Positions 16,467 to 25,408 of a DNA stretch of 64,000 bases are shown here, piece by piece. This DNA is from Hydrogenimonas sp. SS33 (GTDB lineage Bacteria > Campylobacterota > Campylobacteria > Campylobacterales > Hydrogenimonadaceae). Position 1 is the first letter of the stretch. Each line of letters opens with the position of its first letter. The stretch spans positions 1,427,501 through 1,491,500 of the forward strand of contig NZ_AP026369.1 of assembly GCF_040436365.1 (NCBI RefSeq), in the 5' to 3' direction. Below the pieces are notes generated by a model that was not told the origin of the DNA, searched no databases, and saw nothing but the letters and a program-made list of their open reading frames with translations. The translations under genes were made by a program, and so were the position numbers.

Positions 16467-17177
16467 ATGAAAAAGAGTGGTTCCTATATAAAAAACGGAC
16501 CGGATATCGATGAGAGATGCTTCTACTGCGCAGAAAAGCTCAACCGTCTGAAAGACGGACGCGTGCAGTGCAAGAGGTGCCGGCGGCGCTACGCCCCCAA
16601 AAAGCTCTCCCGTCAATTGGCGATGGCCTCCGCCTTCTGCCGCGACCGAAGCGCCAGAGAGGCTGCCGAAGAGCTGGGCATCAGCTACGCTACCGCCCTT
16701 CATTTTTACCAAGATCTCCGACGAAGCGTGCTGGCCCGGCTCGAAGCGGATTATGAAGCGGCCAGAGAGGAGATAGACCAATACGAAGAGACCCTCTACC
16801 TCGACCACAACAAACGGCACGACAAACGGCACATCTTCGAGGCGCAAAACTTCCTGACCTTCGCCTATGGCCCGAAGGTCTACAACATTCTTCTGCCTTC
16901 CCTGGAGCGCTACAAGCAGAGCCTCGTGGACGATGGGTTGACCCAACAGTACTGGGAAGAGTTTTCCCGCTTTCTGATCTTCCACCGCATCGCCAAACTC
17001 GAAAGCCGCGAAAACACCATCGAACGCTTCCGGCGCTATTTCGACACCTTCATGAAAAACTACCGGGGAATCAAGCGGGAGAATTTCATCTACTATCTTA
17101 AGGAAGCGGAGTTCAAGTTCAACTACGGCGACAAGGCTTTCGACACCCTGGTCGAGCTTATGCGTCAAGGCCGTTAA
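16467..17177 (+). CDS. Zinc-ribbon/HTH protein, transposase-like N-terminus; possible regulator
   Basis: A 236-residue protein. Residues about 15-75 resemble the N-terminus of IS1595-type transposases: a zinc ribbon (CFYC ... CKRCRRRYAPKK) followed by a helix-turn-helix (SAREAAEELGISYATALHF). No DDE catalytic domain follows; the rest is helical and charged, with Tyr/Phe and Arg-rich repeats. AAGGAAG precedes the ATG at 16467. It is divergent from the nickel permease/hyp operon and overlaps the 3' end of hypF tail-to-tail by 20 bp. I infer a domesticated DNA-binding protein; regulation of the hydrogenase genes is a guess from position. Confidence 0.65.
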   Translation: MKKSGSYIKNGPDIDERCFYCAEKLNRLKDGRVQCKRCRRRYAPKKLSRQLAMASAFCRDRSAREAAEELGISYATALHFYQDLRRSVLARLEADYEAAREEIDQYEETLYLDHNKRHDKRHIFEAQNFLTFAYGPKVYNILLPSLERYKQSLVDDGLTQQYWEEFSRFLIFHRIAKLESRENTIERFRRYFDTFMKNYRGIKRENFIYYLKEAEFKFNYGDKAFDTLVELMRQGR

Positions 17178-19455
17178 GCCCCCACCACACCTGCCCCAAA
17201 GAGACGGCGGCGTCGTTGGGTGGGAGTCGGCGCGGTAGAAACACGTTGCGTTTTTGCAATCGCGGCAGAAGCCTCTCCATCAAGGTCCGGTTCTGAAAAA
17301 CACCGCCGGCAAGGATGACCGGCAGGTCGGGATAGCGCCCGCAGAGCGCAACGACCGTTGCGGCCAGCCCGTCGATAAAGGCCGAGGCCGAAACCTCCTG
17401 CCCCCCGATCAAACGCCTCAGCAGCGGTTCCCAATCGATGATGCCATCTTTAAGTACCAGTAATTTTCCATCTTCCATCTTCCATTTTCCATCTCTAATA
17501 GCCTGCGCTTCCAGCAACAAACCGCTCTCCCCTTCGTAGCTCACCTCCTGGCAAAGCCCCGTCAAAGAGGCCACAGCATCGAAAAGCCGGCCCATGGAGC
17601 TGGTGATCGGCGCATTGGCCTTTCGCGCCCAGGCTCTGTGCAGCAGGCGGATCTCTTGGGGGTCGAAGGTGGCGACCGTCGGGCTCTTTAGCGCCAGCAC
17701 CTCCTCCAGGCCCAAAAGCTCGAAAAGCATCCCCAACGCCGCGCGCCGGGGCTCCCTGACCGCCTTTTCGCCGCCAAGCAGTCGGAAGGGGCGCAGCGAG
17801 GCGACGCGTTCGTAAGCGTTGGCATCGCACAGCAGCGCCTCTGCGCCCCAGATCGTTCCATCCTCTCCATATCCGGTGCCGTCCCAGACGATCGCCAGGG
17901 CGCTGTCGCGCCAACCATGCTCCGCCATCACCGCCAGGGCGTGGGCGTAATGATGCTGTATTTTTTGAAGTGAAAGGCAAGAGGTATGAGGCGCTTCGAT
18001 TCTGTTTTGGGCCCATTTGGTGCTTTCATAGCCCGGGTGCAGGTCGCTGACAATAATTTCTGGCTTGAAATCATAGAAACGTTCGAAGGTTTTGACAGTG
18101 CGATCGAAGTACTCCACCGCTTCGATCCCGGCCAAATCCCCAATATGGGGGCTCACAACGATTTTGTCATCCAGGGCCAGGGCGATGGTGCTCTTTTGGT
18201 TGGCCCCCACACCCAGAAGCGGTTTTTCGACCTTTCTCTCAAGAGGCAGTGTCAACGGCGCAATTCCCCGGGCCACCCGCAGCCACTGCACCCTGCCGCC
18301 CACAAGCTGCGCCACGCTGTCATCGCAGGCGTTGACAATCTCCCGGTTATGATCGAGCATGGCATCAACCACATGGCCCAGTTTCAGACGAAGCGCCTCC
18401 CCGTCACGGATGATCGGTTCGTCGCTGAGATTGGCGCTGGTGGCGACAAGAGGTACATCCAAAAAGTCAAAGAGTAAATAGTGCAGCGGCGTATAAGGGA
18501 ACATCAAACCGATGCGGTCGATCCCCGGAGCGACAGGGGAGTGTCGGATTTTGGATTTTGGATTTCGGCGTTTTCGCATCAGGACGATGGGGCGCTCTTT
18601 GGAAAGCAGCAGCGCCTCTTCGTCCGCGTCGATCTTCGCCAGCCTCTTGGCCACTTCCAGATCTTTGACCATCAACGCGAAGGGCTTGGAGGGGCGGCGT
18701 TTGCGGCGGCGCAACTCGGAAACCGTCTCGGCATTCGTGGCGTCGCAGAGCAGATGAAAGCCTCCCAGCCCCTTGACGGCGACGATCTTTCCCTCCCGGA
18801 TCATACAGGCTGCTTCCTTGATCAGCCTGTTCTGCTCCCCATCTTCCATCCTCCATCTTCCATCTTCCATCTTGTGCCAAAGCTCCAGAACCGGCCCGCA
18901 TTCCGGGCAGGCGATGGGCTGGGCATGGTAGCGGCGGCTGGAGGGGTCTTCGTATTCGATCCGGCATCTTTCGCACATCGGAAATTCGGCCATGGAGGTA
19001 TTGGGCCGATCGTAGGGGACGGTACGGATGATGGAGTAGCGGGGGCCGCAATCGGTGCAGGTGATAAAAGCGTGCCCAAAACGCCGGTCGTCTGGGTCGC
19101 GCATCTCTTTCAGGCAGGCATCGCACACGGCCATGTCGGGACTGACGGCTGTCGATTTTTCGGACTTGGCGCTGGAAGAGAGAATCTCGAAGCCTACATA
19201 CCCAGAGGCCGGGACTGCCCGTACCTGCATCTCGTCGATACGGGCCAAAGGGGGAAGCTCCGCGGGCAGTGTTTCCAAAAACCCCTCCAGCGCGCTCTCT
19301 TTGCCTTCGATGAGCGCTTCGACCCCTTTTTCGTCGTTTCGGACATAGCCGCCAAGCCCGTAACGTCTGGCCAGTCGGTAAAAATAGGGCCGGAAGCCGA
19401 CCCCCTGAACGATGCCGGTGATCGTGAGGTGAAAGGCGGAAATCTTTTGGGGCAT
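17158..19455 (-). CDS. hypF: Carbamoyltransferase HypF
   Basis: A 765-residue protein that uses carbamoyl phosphate to carbamoylate HypE, the source of the CN ligands. Domains in order: acylphosphatase (about 6-95, GIVQGVGFRPYFYRLA), two zinc fingers (CDACLKEM...CTDCGPR, CERCRIEY...CPECGP), YrdC-like (about 220-390, VKGLGGFHLLCD) and Kae1-like (about 395-765; QKIQHHYAHALAVMAEHG, ILAGGVFQN). Three loops contain heptamer-repeat DNA translated as KMEDGRWRMEDGE, NPKSKIRHS and KWKMEDGK; each keeps the frame and lies between conserved blocks, so the enzyme is probably functional. It follows hydE and overlaps a convergent gene by 20 bp. Confidence 0.96.
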   Translation of the reverse strand: MPQKISAFHLTITGIVQGVGFRPYFYRLARRYGLGGYVRNDEKGVEALIEGKESALEGFLETLPAELPPLARIDEMQVRAVPASGYVGFEILSSSAKSEKSTAVSPDMAVCDACLKEMRDPDDRRFGHAFITCTDCGPRYSIIRTVPYDRPNTSMAEFPMCERCRIEYEDPSSRRYHAQPIACPECGPVLELWHKMEDGRWRMEDGEQNRLIKEAACMIREGKIVAVKGLGGFHLLCDATNAETVSELRRRKRRPSKPFALMVKDLEVAKRLAKIDADEEALLLSKERPIVLMRKRRNPKSKIRHSPVAPGIDRIGLMFPYTPLHYLLFDFLDVPLVATSANLSDEPIIRDGEALRLKLGHVVDAMLDHNREIVNACDDSVAQLVGGRVQWLRVARGIAPLTLPLERKVEKPLLGVGANQKSTIALALDDKIVVSPHIGDLAGIEAVEYFDRTVKTFERFYDFKPEIIVSDLHPGYESTKWAQNRIEAPHTSCLSLQKIQHHYAHALAVMAEHGWRDSALAIVWDGTGYGEDGTIWGAEALLCDANAYERVASLRPFRLLGGEKAVREPRRAALGMLFELLGLEEVLALKSPTVATFDPQEIRLLHRAWARKANAPITSSMGRLFDAVASLTGLCQEVSYEGESGLLLEAQAIRDGKWKMEDGKLLVLKDGIIDWEPLLRRLIGGQEVSASAFIDGLAATVVALCGRYPDLPVILAGGVFQNRTLMERLLPRLQKRNVFLPRRLPPNDAAVSLGQVWWGLNGLDA
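17466..17493. repeat. Heptamer tract TTCCATC x4 inside hypF
   Basis: Four consecutive units (one with a terminal T) in frame within the Kae1-like part of hypF. On the coding strand it reads as the Asp/Gly/Lys/Trp/Met-rich peptide KWKMEDGK. Same unit as the 18837-18871 tract. Confidence 0.9.
18546..18566. repeat. Heptamer tract GGATTTT x3 inside hypF
   Basis: Two exact copies and one variant (GGATTTC), in frame in the YrdC-like part of hypF. They encode the NPKSKI peptide between RPIVLM and the conserved GLMFPYTPLH block. Confidence 0.85.
18837..18871. repeat. Heptamer tract TTCCATC x5 inside hypF
   Basis: Five units, the first two imperfect (CCCCATC, TTCCATC, CTCCATC, TTCCATC, TTCCATC), in frame in the linker between the zinc fingers and the YrdC-like domain. 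Because 3 x 7 bp equals 7 codons, the peptide repeats as KMEDGRW/RMEDGEQ. Confidence 0.9.
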
Positions 19456-19498
19456 AGGAGACTTCGAAAAGAGGTTTTTTCGATTATAGCACAGGGTC

Positions 19499-20911
19499 CT
19501 ACCCGTCCAGGGCGATACGGGAGGAGAAATAGGGTTTGGAGATCTGAAATTTGCTCAAAATCCGGCTGAAGAGGACCGAATTCTCAAAGAGGTCCCCCAT
19601 CAACAAAAAGGTATCGATCTTGAACTCCCGCTTGATCTGCCCCAGGACCGAAACAGCCATATCTCCGAAAGCTTCAAAGATGCTGTAGGCCAGGTAGTGG
19701 GGCTCCGCCCCGGCAATGCGGAAACTCATGATCGAGCCCAGCATCGCCGCATAGTCGAAGCCCTCCTCTTTGAAATTCATATCGATTTTGAGTCCGCCGT
19801 TACCGTGAAACTCCAGGGAGAGATCGCTGAGGGCTTCGAAGCTCCTCTCCTTTAGGCCCATCACGACACAGATCGCCTCAAAGAGATCCCCCTCCATCGC
19901 TTCGGAGAGCGCGTGGGCTTCGTGGGGGAAGGTTTTGGTGAAATTCTCCAGCAGACGCCGCCGGGTATCGTCCTGCATCATACCGTCGATCACTTCCCGC
20001 AGATCGAAAGTAGGAAAGTCGATCACCTTTTTGGCGCCCCGGTCGGTCAGGACCGGGAAGCTGATCCCCCGGCTGCGACTCAAGTAGGCGCCTATGGCCT
20101 GACTCGCCCCGGCCTCCTCGGCCACGTTGAGAAAGCGGTTGAGGGCCGGGTCGGGGTGCAGGGGTTGCAACGCCGCGCTGATCCGGTTGTCACGGACCAT
20201 GTGCAGATGCTCCTGCACCAAAACGACGAAGGGCTCATTGGGACGCTCGTTGAAAAAGAGGGTGTTGATGCCGCTCTCTTTGGCATTGAGGGCCGCCAAA
20301 ACGCTTTTGACATTGTAGGGGGCTTTGACGCGCAGGAATTTCTTTCCGGTGATCTCCCGCAGCTGCGCATCGTTGACCGTGACCTTCAGTGTGGGTTTTT
20401 CGATGGAAAAGAGTGCCTTGATCTCTTCGTCGGTCACAAGAAAAAGTTCTCTTACCTTCGTCGCGTCACAAAGCAGGACCGTATCGTTGCCGTTGTAGTG
20501 GGGCGAAAAGTAGGTCGGGTCGACATCCTCGTAGACTTCGTCGTTGGCGTAGTGGGTGCAGCGGACCGTATCGTCGAGATAGCGGTCACTGGCGGGATCG
20601 GTAATCTCTTCGATGCAGAGGGGACAGGGAGCGATGGGATAGGCGGGCGAATGGAAGCGCTCCTGCGGAACCTTGGCCACTTTGCGGCCCGTTTTGATCT
20701 CGCCCATAAAAATGGAGTGAGGCAGATATTTCTGGGTGTAGGCGCTGAAGCGTTCCAGCGCCTTGGGATCCTCTTCGGAAAGCGCCAGGAGCACGGCACC
20801 CCTCTTTTGCGTCACCGCTCCTTCGACACCGCTCTCGTCGATGGCGTATTGCAGAAAACCCGCAAAATATTTATGCTCTATTCTGTATTCGATCTTTTGG
20901 AGGATGGACAT
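19499..20911 (-). CDS. hydE: HydE-type hydrogenase maturation protein (HypF-like)
   Basis: A 470-residue protein resembling HydE of Wolinella and Helicobacter (HP0635 type), a maturation factor found in epsilonproteobacterial hydrogenase loci. Here it follows hydABCD, as in those genomes. A Cys-rich part (APCPLCIEEITDP...VRCTHY, about 110-140) recalls HypF zinc fingers, and the C-terminal part has weak HypF/Kae1 character. The precise reaction is not known to me. It is not related to the radical-SAM HydE of [FeFe]-hydrogenases. The spacer to hydD has a small AT-rich hairpin (20947-20965). Confidence 0.85.
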   Translation of the reverse strand: MSILQKIEYRIEHKYFAGFLQYAIDESGVEGAVTQKRGAVLLALSEEDPKALERFSAYTQKYLPHSIFMGEIKTGRKVAKVPQERFHSPAYPIAPCPLCIEEITDPASDRYLDDTVRCTHYANDEVYEDVDPTYFSPHYNGNDTVLLCDATKVRELFLVTDEEIKALFSIEKPTLKVTVNDAQLREITGKKFLRVKAPYNVKSVLAALNAKESGINTLFFNERPNEPFVVLVQEHLHMVRDNRISAALQPLHPDPALNRFLNVAEEAGASQAIGAYLSRSRGISFPVLTDRGAKKVIDFPTFDLREVIDGMMQDDTRRRLLENFTKTFPHEAHALSEAMEGDLFEAICVVMGLKERSFEALSDLSLEFHGNGGLKIDMNFKEEGFDYAAMLGSIMSFRIAGAEPHYLAYSIFEAFGDMAVSVLGQIKREFKIDTFLLMGDLFENSVLFSRILSKFQISKPYFSSRIALDG

Positions 20912-20986
20912 GATCTACCTTACCTTCTCTTCACTTATTGGCCTATCGGTTTTTTTGAAAAACCGTTTAGACGTTCCGGCCAGATT

Positions 20987-21538
20987 CTACCATGGAACGC
21001 TTCGTTGCGCCGTCGGATTCGCGTATTTGTCGATGACCTCATCGAGGCTCATACCCGGTTTCTTTTTCCGATAGCATACACCGCTTCGCTCCAGTTCGTC
21101 GAGTGCTTCGCCGACGAAAGTCGGGAACGCCTCTTTCAACCGATCGCTCAATCCCGCTTTGACACTCAGGATGTCTTCGGGAACGATCCCGATGATATGC
21201 ACGTCGCTCAGATTGCCGTTGAGTGCGGCGATCTCAAGCATTTCGACGATCTCCACTTCGTGGGCGGTCTGCTTGTAACTCCCCAGCCCCAGAAGCTCCT
21301 CGCCGGGAATATTGAAGATCGTTCCCGGCCCTTCCTCTTTCATCGTGATCGTATCGAGGATGATCACCTTGTCATAATCGGTGTAGTAGGTCATCAGCTG
21401 AAAACCCAATACTCCACCATCAACGAGTGTCACATCCCCATTGAACTCATAATTTTCCTGAAGATAGCGCTGGGCATAGACCCCCACTCCCTCGTCGCGG
21501 AAAATGACCGTCCCCGCTCCCACAACCGCAATACGCAA
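20987..21538 (-). CDS. hydD: Hydrogenase maturation endopeptidase HydD (HyaD/HupD family)
   Basis: A 183-residue nickel-dependent protease that trims the C-terminal tail of the large subunit after Ni insertion. The three expected metal residues are visible: Glu in FRDEGVGVY, Asp in ILDTITM and His in TAHEVEI. I prefer the TTG at 21538 (reading LRIAVVGAG), with AAAGGA six bases before it; an ATG at 21574 lies in heptamer-repeat DNA and would add a Lys/Arg-rich leader not seen in the family. The substrate is HydB; the HupV-like subunit has no tail to cut. Confidence 0.94.
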   Translation of the reverse strand: MRIAVVGAGTVIFRDEGVGVYAQRYLQENYEFNGDVTLVDGGVLGFQLMTYYTDYDKVIILDTITMKEEGPGTIFNIPGEELLGLGSYKQTAHEVEIVEMLEIAALNGNLSDVHIIGIVPEDILSVKAGLSDRLKEAFPTFVGEALDELERSGVCYRKKKPGMSLDEVIDKYANPTAQRSVPW

Positions 21539-21553
21539 TCGAATCCTTTTTTT

Positions 21554-21690
21554 TAAGTAAGAGATAAGAGGCAAGAAGTAAGAGAAAACGGATTGAAAGG
21601 CATTCCCGGTTCTGTTTTGCCTCTCGCCTCTCCTCTTCCCTCTCTTACCTTTTACCTTTTATCTCTTGCCTCTCTTACTTTTTCCCGGGC
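21554..21690. repeat. Inverted pair of degenerate heptamer arrays in the hydC-hydD spacer
   Basis: From about 21554 runs AAGTAAG, AGATAAG, AGGCAAG, AAGTAAG. From about 21615 to 21690 the opposite orientation occurs (TTACCTT, TTACCTT, TTATCTC, TTGCCTC, TCTTACT). They fill the otherwise compact hydC-hydD junction and can form a long imperfect hairpin in the mRNA. Confidence 0.75.
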
Positions 21691-21705
21691 AAAACCCCGG
21701 GACCA

Positions 21706-22410
21706 TCACTGCTCGTCTTTGGCGAACTTGCTGCCACCGAAGACGATGGCGATATCTCCCTCCTGCCAGAAGACGGTGCGCCAAACCTGATAGTAGATAT
21801 GGAACATGACCCAGACGATAATGAAGTACATACTCATATGGTGCCAGTAACGCACATCCATATAGGTGCCGCCGGTGAAGGGTACGGTCCAATCCGTCGC
21901 CCAGTGCAGGACCGCCGGCCACCAGTCACCGATGCTGCTGTGTCCGCTCTCCAGGCCGTGCACGTAAAGCTGCAGCCCCGTGAAGAGCATCCACAAAAGC
22001 AGCAGGTGGAAGATGAAGAAAAAGACAGCGTTGAAGCTGTCTGAATGGGAAGAGTCGAATTTCTTGACCCGGTTGAAGGTGATCAGGTTCACGAAGACCA
22101 TGACGAACTCCGCCACATTCTTCGGCGTCGGGATCAGCTTGAGGATCGGCTTCTCGAAGCGGCTGAAGAAGTAGAGGTAGAAAACGACAATGGAACTCAC
22201 ATCGAAGATGATCGCCGCCATCAGATGTACCCAGCGATTCCAGGCCATCACATACTTATCCACGGCCGGTTCGGCGATGAGTGTCTGGTAATAAGGATGG
22301 CCGATATAGAGGCCAGTGATCACCGCCGCCACCATGGCGATCGCCACGATCCAGTGGTTGATCCGCATCGCGGCGGTCATCCGCTTGACTTTTCGATACC
22401 CTGTTTTCAT
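21706..22410 (-). CDS. hydC: Hydrogenase cytochrome b subunit HydC
   Basis: A 234-residue di-heme Ni/Fe-hydrogenase b-type cytochrome. Four hydrophobic helices are visible, with His in RINHWIVAIAMV (helix I), HLMAAIIFDV (helix II), FHLLLLWMLFTGLQLYVHG (helix III) and HHMSMYFIIVWVMFHIYYQ (helix IV). It anchors HydAB to the membrane and passes electrons to menaquinone. AAAGGAGG precedes the ATG. It is the third gene of hydABC, 12 bp after hydB. Confidence 0.96.
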   Translation of the reverse strand: MKTGYRKVKRMTAAMRINHWIVAIAMVAAVITGLYIGHPYYQTLIAEPAVDKYVMAWNRWVHLMAAIIFDVSSIVVFYLYFFSRFEKPILKLIPTPKNVAEFVMVFVNLITFNRVKKFDSSHSDSFNAVFFFIFHLLLLWMLFTGLQLYVHGLESGHSSIGDWWPAVLHWATDWTVPFTGGTYMDVRYWHHMSMYFIIVWVMFHIYYQVWRTVFWQEGDIAIVFGGSKFAKDEQ

Positions 22411-22422
22411 GATACGCCTCCT

Positions 22423-24168
22423 TTAGACGGAGCAGCTGGTGCTGACCTTGAAGCTGCCGAGCTCCTTGCCCTTGGTATCGACGATATGCACCGCACAGGC
22501 GATACAGGGGTCGAAGCTGTGGACCGTGCGCAGGATCTCCAGAGGCTGCTCGGGATCGGCCACCTTGGTGCCGATCAGCGCCGCTTCGTAGGCTCCCATC
22601 CGCCCCTTGCCGTCACGGGGCGAGGCGTTCCAGGTGGAGGGGACGACCGCCTGATAGTTTTCGATCTTGCCGTCCTTGATCTTCACCCAGTGGCCCAGGG
22701 CACCCCGGGGCGCTTCGGCCAAGCCGTACCCTTTGGCGTCTTTGCTTACGGCGTCGAAATCGAATTCGGTCCAGGTACTGTGATCCCCCGCTGCAACGTT
22801 GGCGGCCAGTTCGTCGATCCACTCCATCATCACGTCGGCCATCAGCTCCGTTTCGATCGCCCTGGCCGCGGTCCGACCCACGGTGGAGAAGAGCACGCTC
22901 GCCGGCGCCGCCTTACCCAGGCCGAGCAGGCCGCCCAGCCGGTCGAGGAAGCCCATGACGTACTTGGTGATCCGCTCATCTTTGGAGGCGACGCCGACCA
23001 CCATGCGCGCCAGCGGCCCCACTTCCACGCGATGGTCGCCGTAAACGGGCGCCTTGATCCAACTGTACTTCTCATCGGTTTTCAGATATGCCAGCCCATC
23101 CTCTTTTTTCTCCAGCCCGGTATATTTGGGGTTGGTGGTTCCGTCGAAGGGGTGCTGGGGCGCCGGTGCGTCGTACCAGCTGTGGGTCACGTCTTCGGTC
23201 ACTTTGGCCTGGTCAAAAGGATAAACCTTGCTCAGGTCGCCGTTGAGCACCACGCCGCTCGGGAAAAGTAGGGCCGCTTTGTAGAAATCGTTGTCATCCA
23301 GCCGGAAATCGCCATAGGTCATATAGTTCTTCAGACCGGCGCCAGTCCCATCGAGCGCTTCGTCGGCGTAGACCGTACCCGCCATAGCGATATCGGGCAG
23401 ATAGGCGTTCTTGATGAAGTTTCGCGCTTTGACGAGAATCGATTTGAATTCGGCGTTGCGGGCGGGGTTCTGGATATCCTGCACACAGGTGACTCCGCCG
23501 ACGACAATGCTCTGGGGGTGGGGCATCTTGCCGCCGTAGATCGCCATCAGCTTGGACATATCCCGCTGCATATCCAGGGCCTGAAGATAGTGGGCCACCC
23601 CGATCAGGTTCTGCTCGGGGGTCAGCTTGTAGTGCTTGTTGCCCCAGTAGCCGTTGGCGAAGAGCCCCAGGCGGCCCTGCTTGACGAACTTTGTCAAACG
23701 CTCCTGAATCTGAATCAGATCCGATTTGCTGGTGCCGTAAGGGGTTTTGGTCCACTTGTAGGATTCCGCTTCCGCCTTGGCGGGGTCCGCTTTGAGGGCA
23801 CTGGTGATGTCGATCCAGTCCAGGCCGTGCAGGTGGTAGAAGTGGACGACGTGGTCGTGAATGTAGAGCGCACCCTGCAGCAGGTTGCGCACCAGGCGGG
23901 CGTTTTTCGGGATCTTGACCTTGAAGGCGTTCTCCACAGCCTCGATGGAGCGCTGGTAGTGGGTACCGGTACAGACGCCACAGATCCGCATCGCTAGCAA
24001 TCCGGCATCCCTGGGGTCGCGGCCTTTGAGGATCGTCTCGATCCCGCGGAACATCGTCGAACTGGCGTAGGCATCCTTGATGACGTTGTTTTCGTCGATC
24101 ACCGCTTCGATACGAAGGTGCCCCTCGATGCGGGTAATGGGGTCTACTATGATATGTTTGCTGCTCAT
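22423..24168 (-). CDS. hydB: [NiFe]-hydrogenase large subunit HydB
   Basis: A 581-residue catalytic subunit. The four Ni-binding Cys are in RICGVCTGTH (N-terminal) and DPCIACAVH (C-terminal). After that His come 16 residues (IVDTKGKELGSFKVSTSCSV-like tail), which HydD should cleave. Overall sequence is of the membrane-bound uptake type (group 1). With HydA it oxidises H2 on the periplasmic side; export is by piggyback on the HydA Tat signal. GGAGGAGAAATAACG precedes the ATG, 2 bp after hydA. Confidence 0.97.
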   Translation of the reverse strand: MSSKHIIVDPITRIEGHLRIEAVIDENNVIKDAYASSTMFRGIETILKGRDPRDAGLLAMRICGVCTGTHYQRSIEAVENAFKVKIPKNARLVRNLLQGALYIHDHVVHFYHLHGLDWIDITSALKADPAKAEAESYKWTKTPYGTSKSDLIQIQERLTKFVKQGRLGLFANGYWGNKHYKLTPEQNLIGVAHYLQALDMQRDMSKLMAIYGGKMPHPQSIVVGGVTCVQDIQNPARNAEFKSILVKARNFIKNAYLPDIAMAGTVYADEALDGTGAGLKNYMTYGDFRLDDNDFYKAALLFPSGVVLNGDLSKVYPFDQAKVTEDVTHSWYDAPAPQHPFDGTTNPKYTGLEKKEDGLAYLKTDEKYSWIKAPVYGDHRVEVGPLARMVVGVASKDERITKYVMGFLDRLGGLLGLGKAAPASVLFSTVGRTAARAIETELMADVMMEWIDELAANVAAGDHSTWTEFDFDAVSKDAKGYGLAEAPRGALGHWVKIKDGKIENYQAVVPSTWNASPRDGKGRMGAYEAALIGTKVADPEQPLEILRTVHSFDPCIACAVHIVDTKGKELGSFKVSTSCSV

Positions 24169-24170
24169 CG

Positions 24171-25394
24171 TTATTTCTCCTCCTCTTTTTTACCTGCTGT
24201 AGCGCTGATGGCGGCGTGGATGGCGATCCCGACGCCCGCGGCGGTCAAAAGCCCCAGCCCGAACTCATCGACGCTCTTCTCGACCCCGCCGGTGGGCGCT
24301 TTGATATTGGCGTCGGCCATCGGGCGCTCGTAGGCGTATTTATCCCAGAACTGCGGTTCGGAACAGCCGATACAGCCGTGCCCCGCGCCGATGGGCCAGT
24401 TGGTGCCGCTGTTGTAGCGGACGATGGAGCAGTTGTTGAAGGTCATCGGGCCCTTGCAGCCCATCTTGTAGAGGCACCAGTTGTTCTGGGCCCCTTCGTC
24501 ACCCCACTCCTCGACAAACTCGCCCGCGTCGAAGTGCGCCCGGCGCTCGCAATTGTCGTGGATGCGGTATCCGAAAGCGAATTTGGGGCGGTTGAGATGG
24601 TCGAGCTCCGGGATCTGGCCGGTAAGCACGAAATGGAGAATGGTTCCGGTGATGTTGGCCGGGTTGGCGGGGCAGGCGGGAATGTTGATGATGGGCTTGC
24701 CCTTGACGATATCCTGCACCCCCACGGCGCCGGTGGGGTTGGGCGCGGCGGCAGGCACCCCGCCAAAGGTGGCGCAGGTTCCCACCGCGACCACGGCGGC
24801 GGCATCTCCGGCGACTTTGAGCAGGTGCTCCTCGAAGGTCTCCGCTTTGGCCCCGATGGTGCACCACTCTTTCCCCGCCCCGATGGGCACGGAACCTTCC
24901 ACGACACAGAGGTATTTGCCCTTGAAGGTTTTCATGGTCTCTTCAAGATGAGCCTCGGCCTGATGGCCCGCCGCCGCCATCAGGGTTTCGTTGAACTCCA
25001 GGTCGATGGTTTCGAGAATCAGTTCATCGATCGTCGGAGAGTCGGAACGCAAAATCGCTTCGGAGTTGCCAGCGCAATCTTGCAGCTCGATCCAGATGAC
25101 CGGCACCCGGTTCATCAACTCCGCCGCTTCGGCGACCAGCGGCGTGAAGGAGGCGGGCAGCATCAGCATCGCCGTGATCGCGCTGGCCCACTTCATGAAG
25201 TCCCGGCGGCTCAGCCCTTCGGCATCGAGCACCTTCTGAATGTCCACTTTCGTGGCCGCTGGCGACTCTCTTAGTTCGCGCAGGCGCTTTTGCATCATCT
25301 TTTTCAGCCTGTCGTAATAGGCCTCACCCCGATTGGTATTGACCCTCACCCCTTTGGCGCTAAACATCTTGGCCAATGCGTCACGTCTGTCCAT
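24171..25394 (-). CDS. hydA: [NiFe]-hydrogenase small subunit HydA (Tat-exported, membrane-anchored)
   Basis: A 407-residue Fe-S subunit. A long N-terminal extension precedes the Tat motif SRRDFMK at about 62-68 and its hydrophobic stretch. A C-terminal helix (FGLGLLTAAGVGIAIHAA) anchors it. Distal (HDNC ... WCLYKMGC) and medial (GHGCIGCSEP) cluster ligands are present. In the proximal cluster the usual CxxC is DCAGNSEA: the second Cys is Asn (codon AAC). VGTCATFGG and IPACPAN supply the other two Cys. GGAGG precedes the ATG, and a TetR-type dyad lies in the promoter. Wolinella HydA has the normal CTGC as I recall it. Confidence 0.96.
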   Translation of the reverse strand: MDRRDALAKMFSAKGVRVNTNRGEAYYDRLKKMMQKRLRELRESPAATKVDIQKVLDAEGLSRRDFMKWASAITAMLMLPASFTPLVAEAAELMNRVPVIWIELQDCAGNSEAILRSDSPTIDELILETIDLEFNETLMAAAGHQAEAHLEETMKTFKGKYLCVVEGSVPIGAGKEWCTIGAKAETFEEHLLKVAGDAAAVVAVGTCATFGGVPAAAPNPTGAVGVQDIVKGKPIINIPACPANPANITGTILHFVLTGQIPELDHLNRPKFAFGYRIHDNCERRAHFDAGEFVEEWGDEGAQNNWCLYKMGCKGPMTFNNCSIVRYNSGTNWPIGAGHGCIGCSEPQFWDKYAYERPMADANIKAPTGGVEKSVDEFGLGLLTAAGVGIAIHAAISATAGKKEEEK

Positions 25395-25408
25395 CTGATA
25401 CCTCCGAA

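Noticed and set aside
16419-17177. An active insertion sequence at the zinc-ribbon gene
   Set aside because: No DDE triad, no terminal inverted repeats and no target duplication; the gene fits tightly between neighbours.
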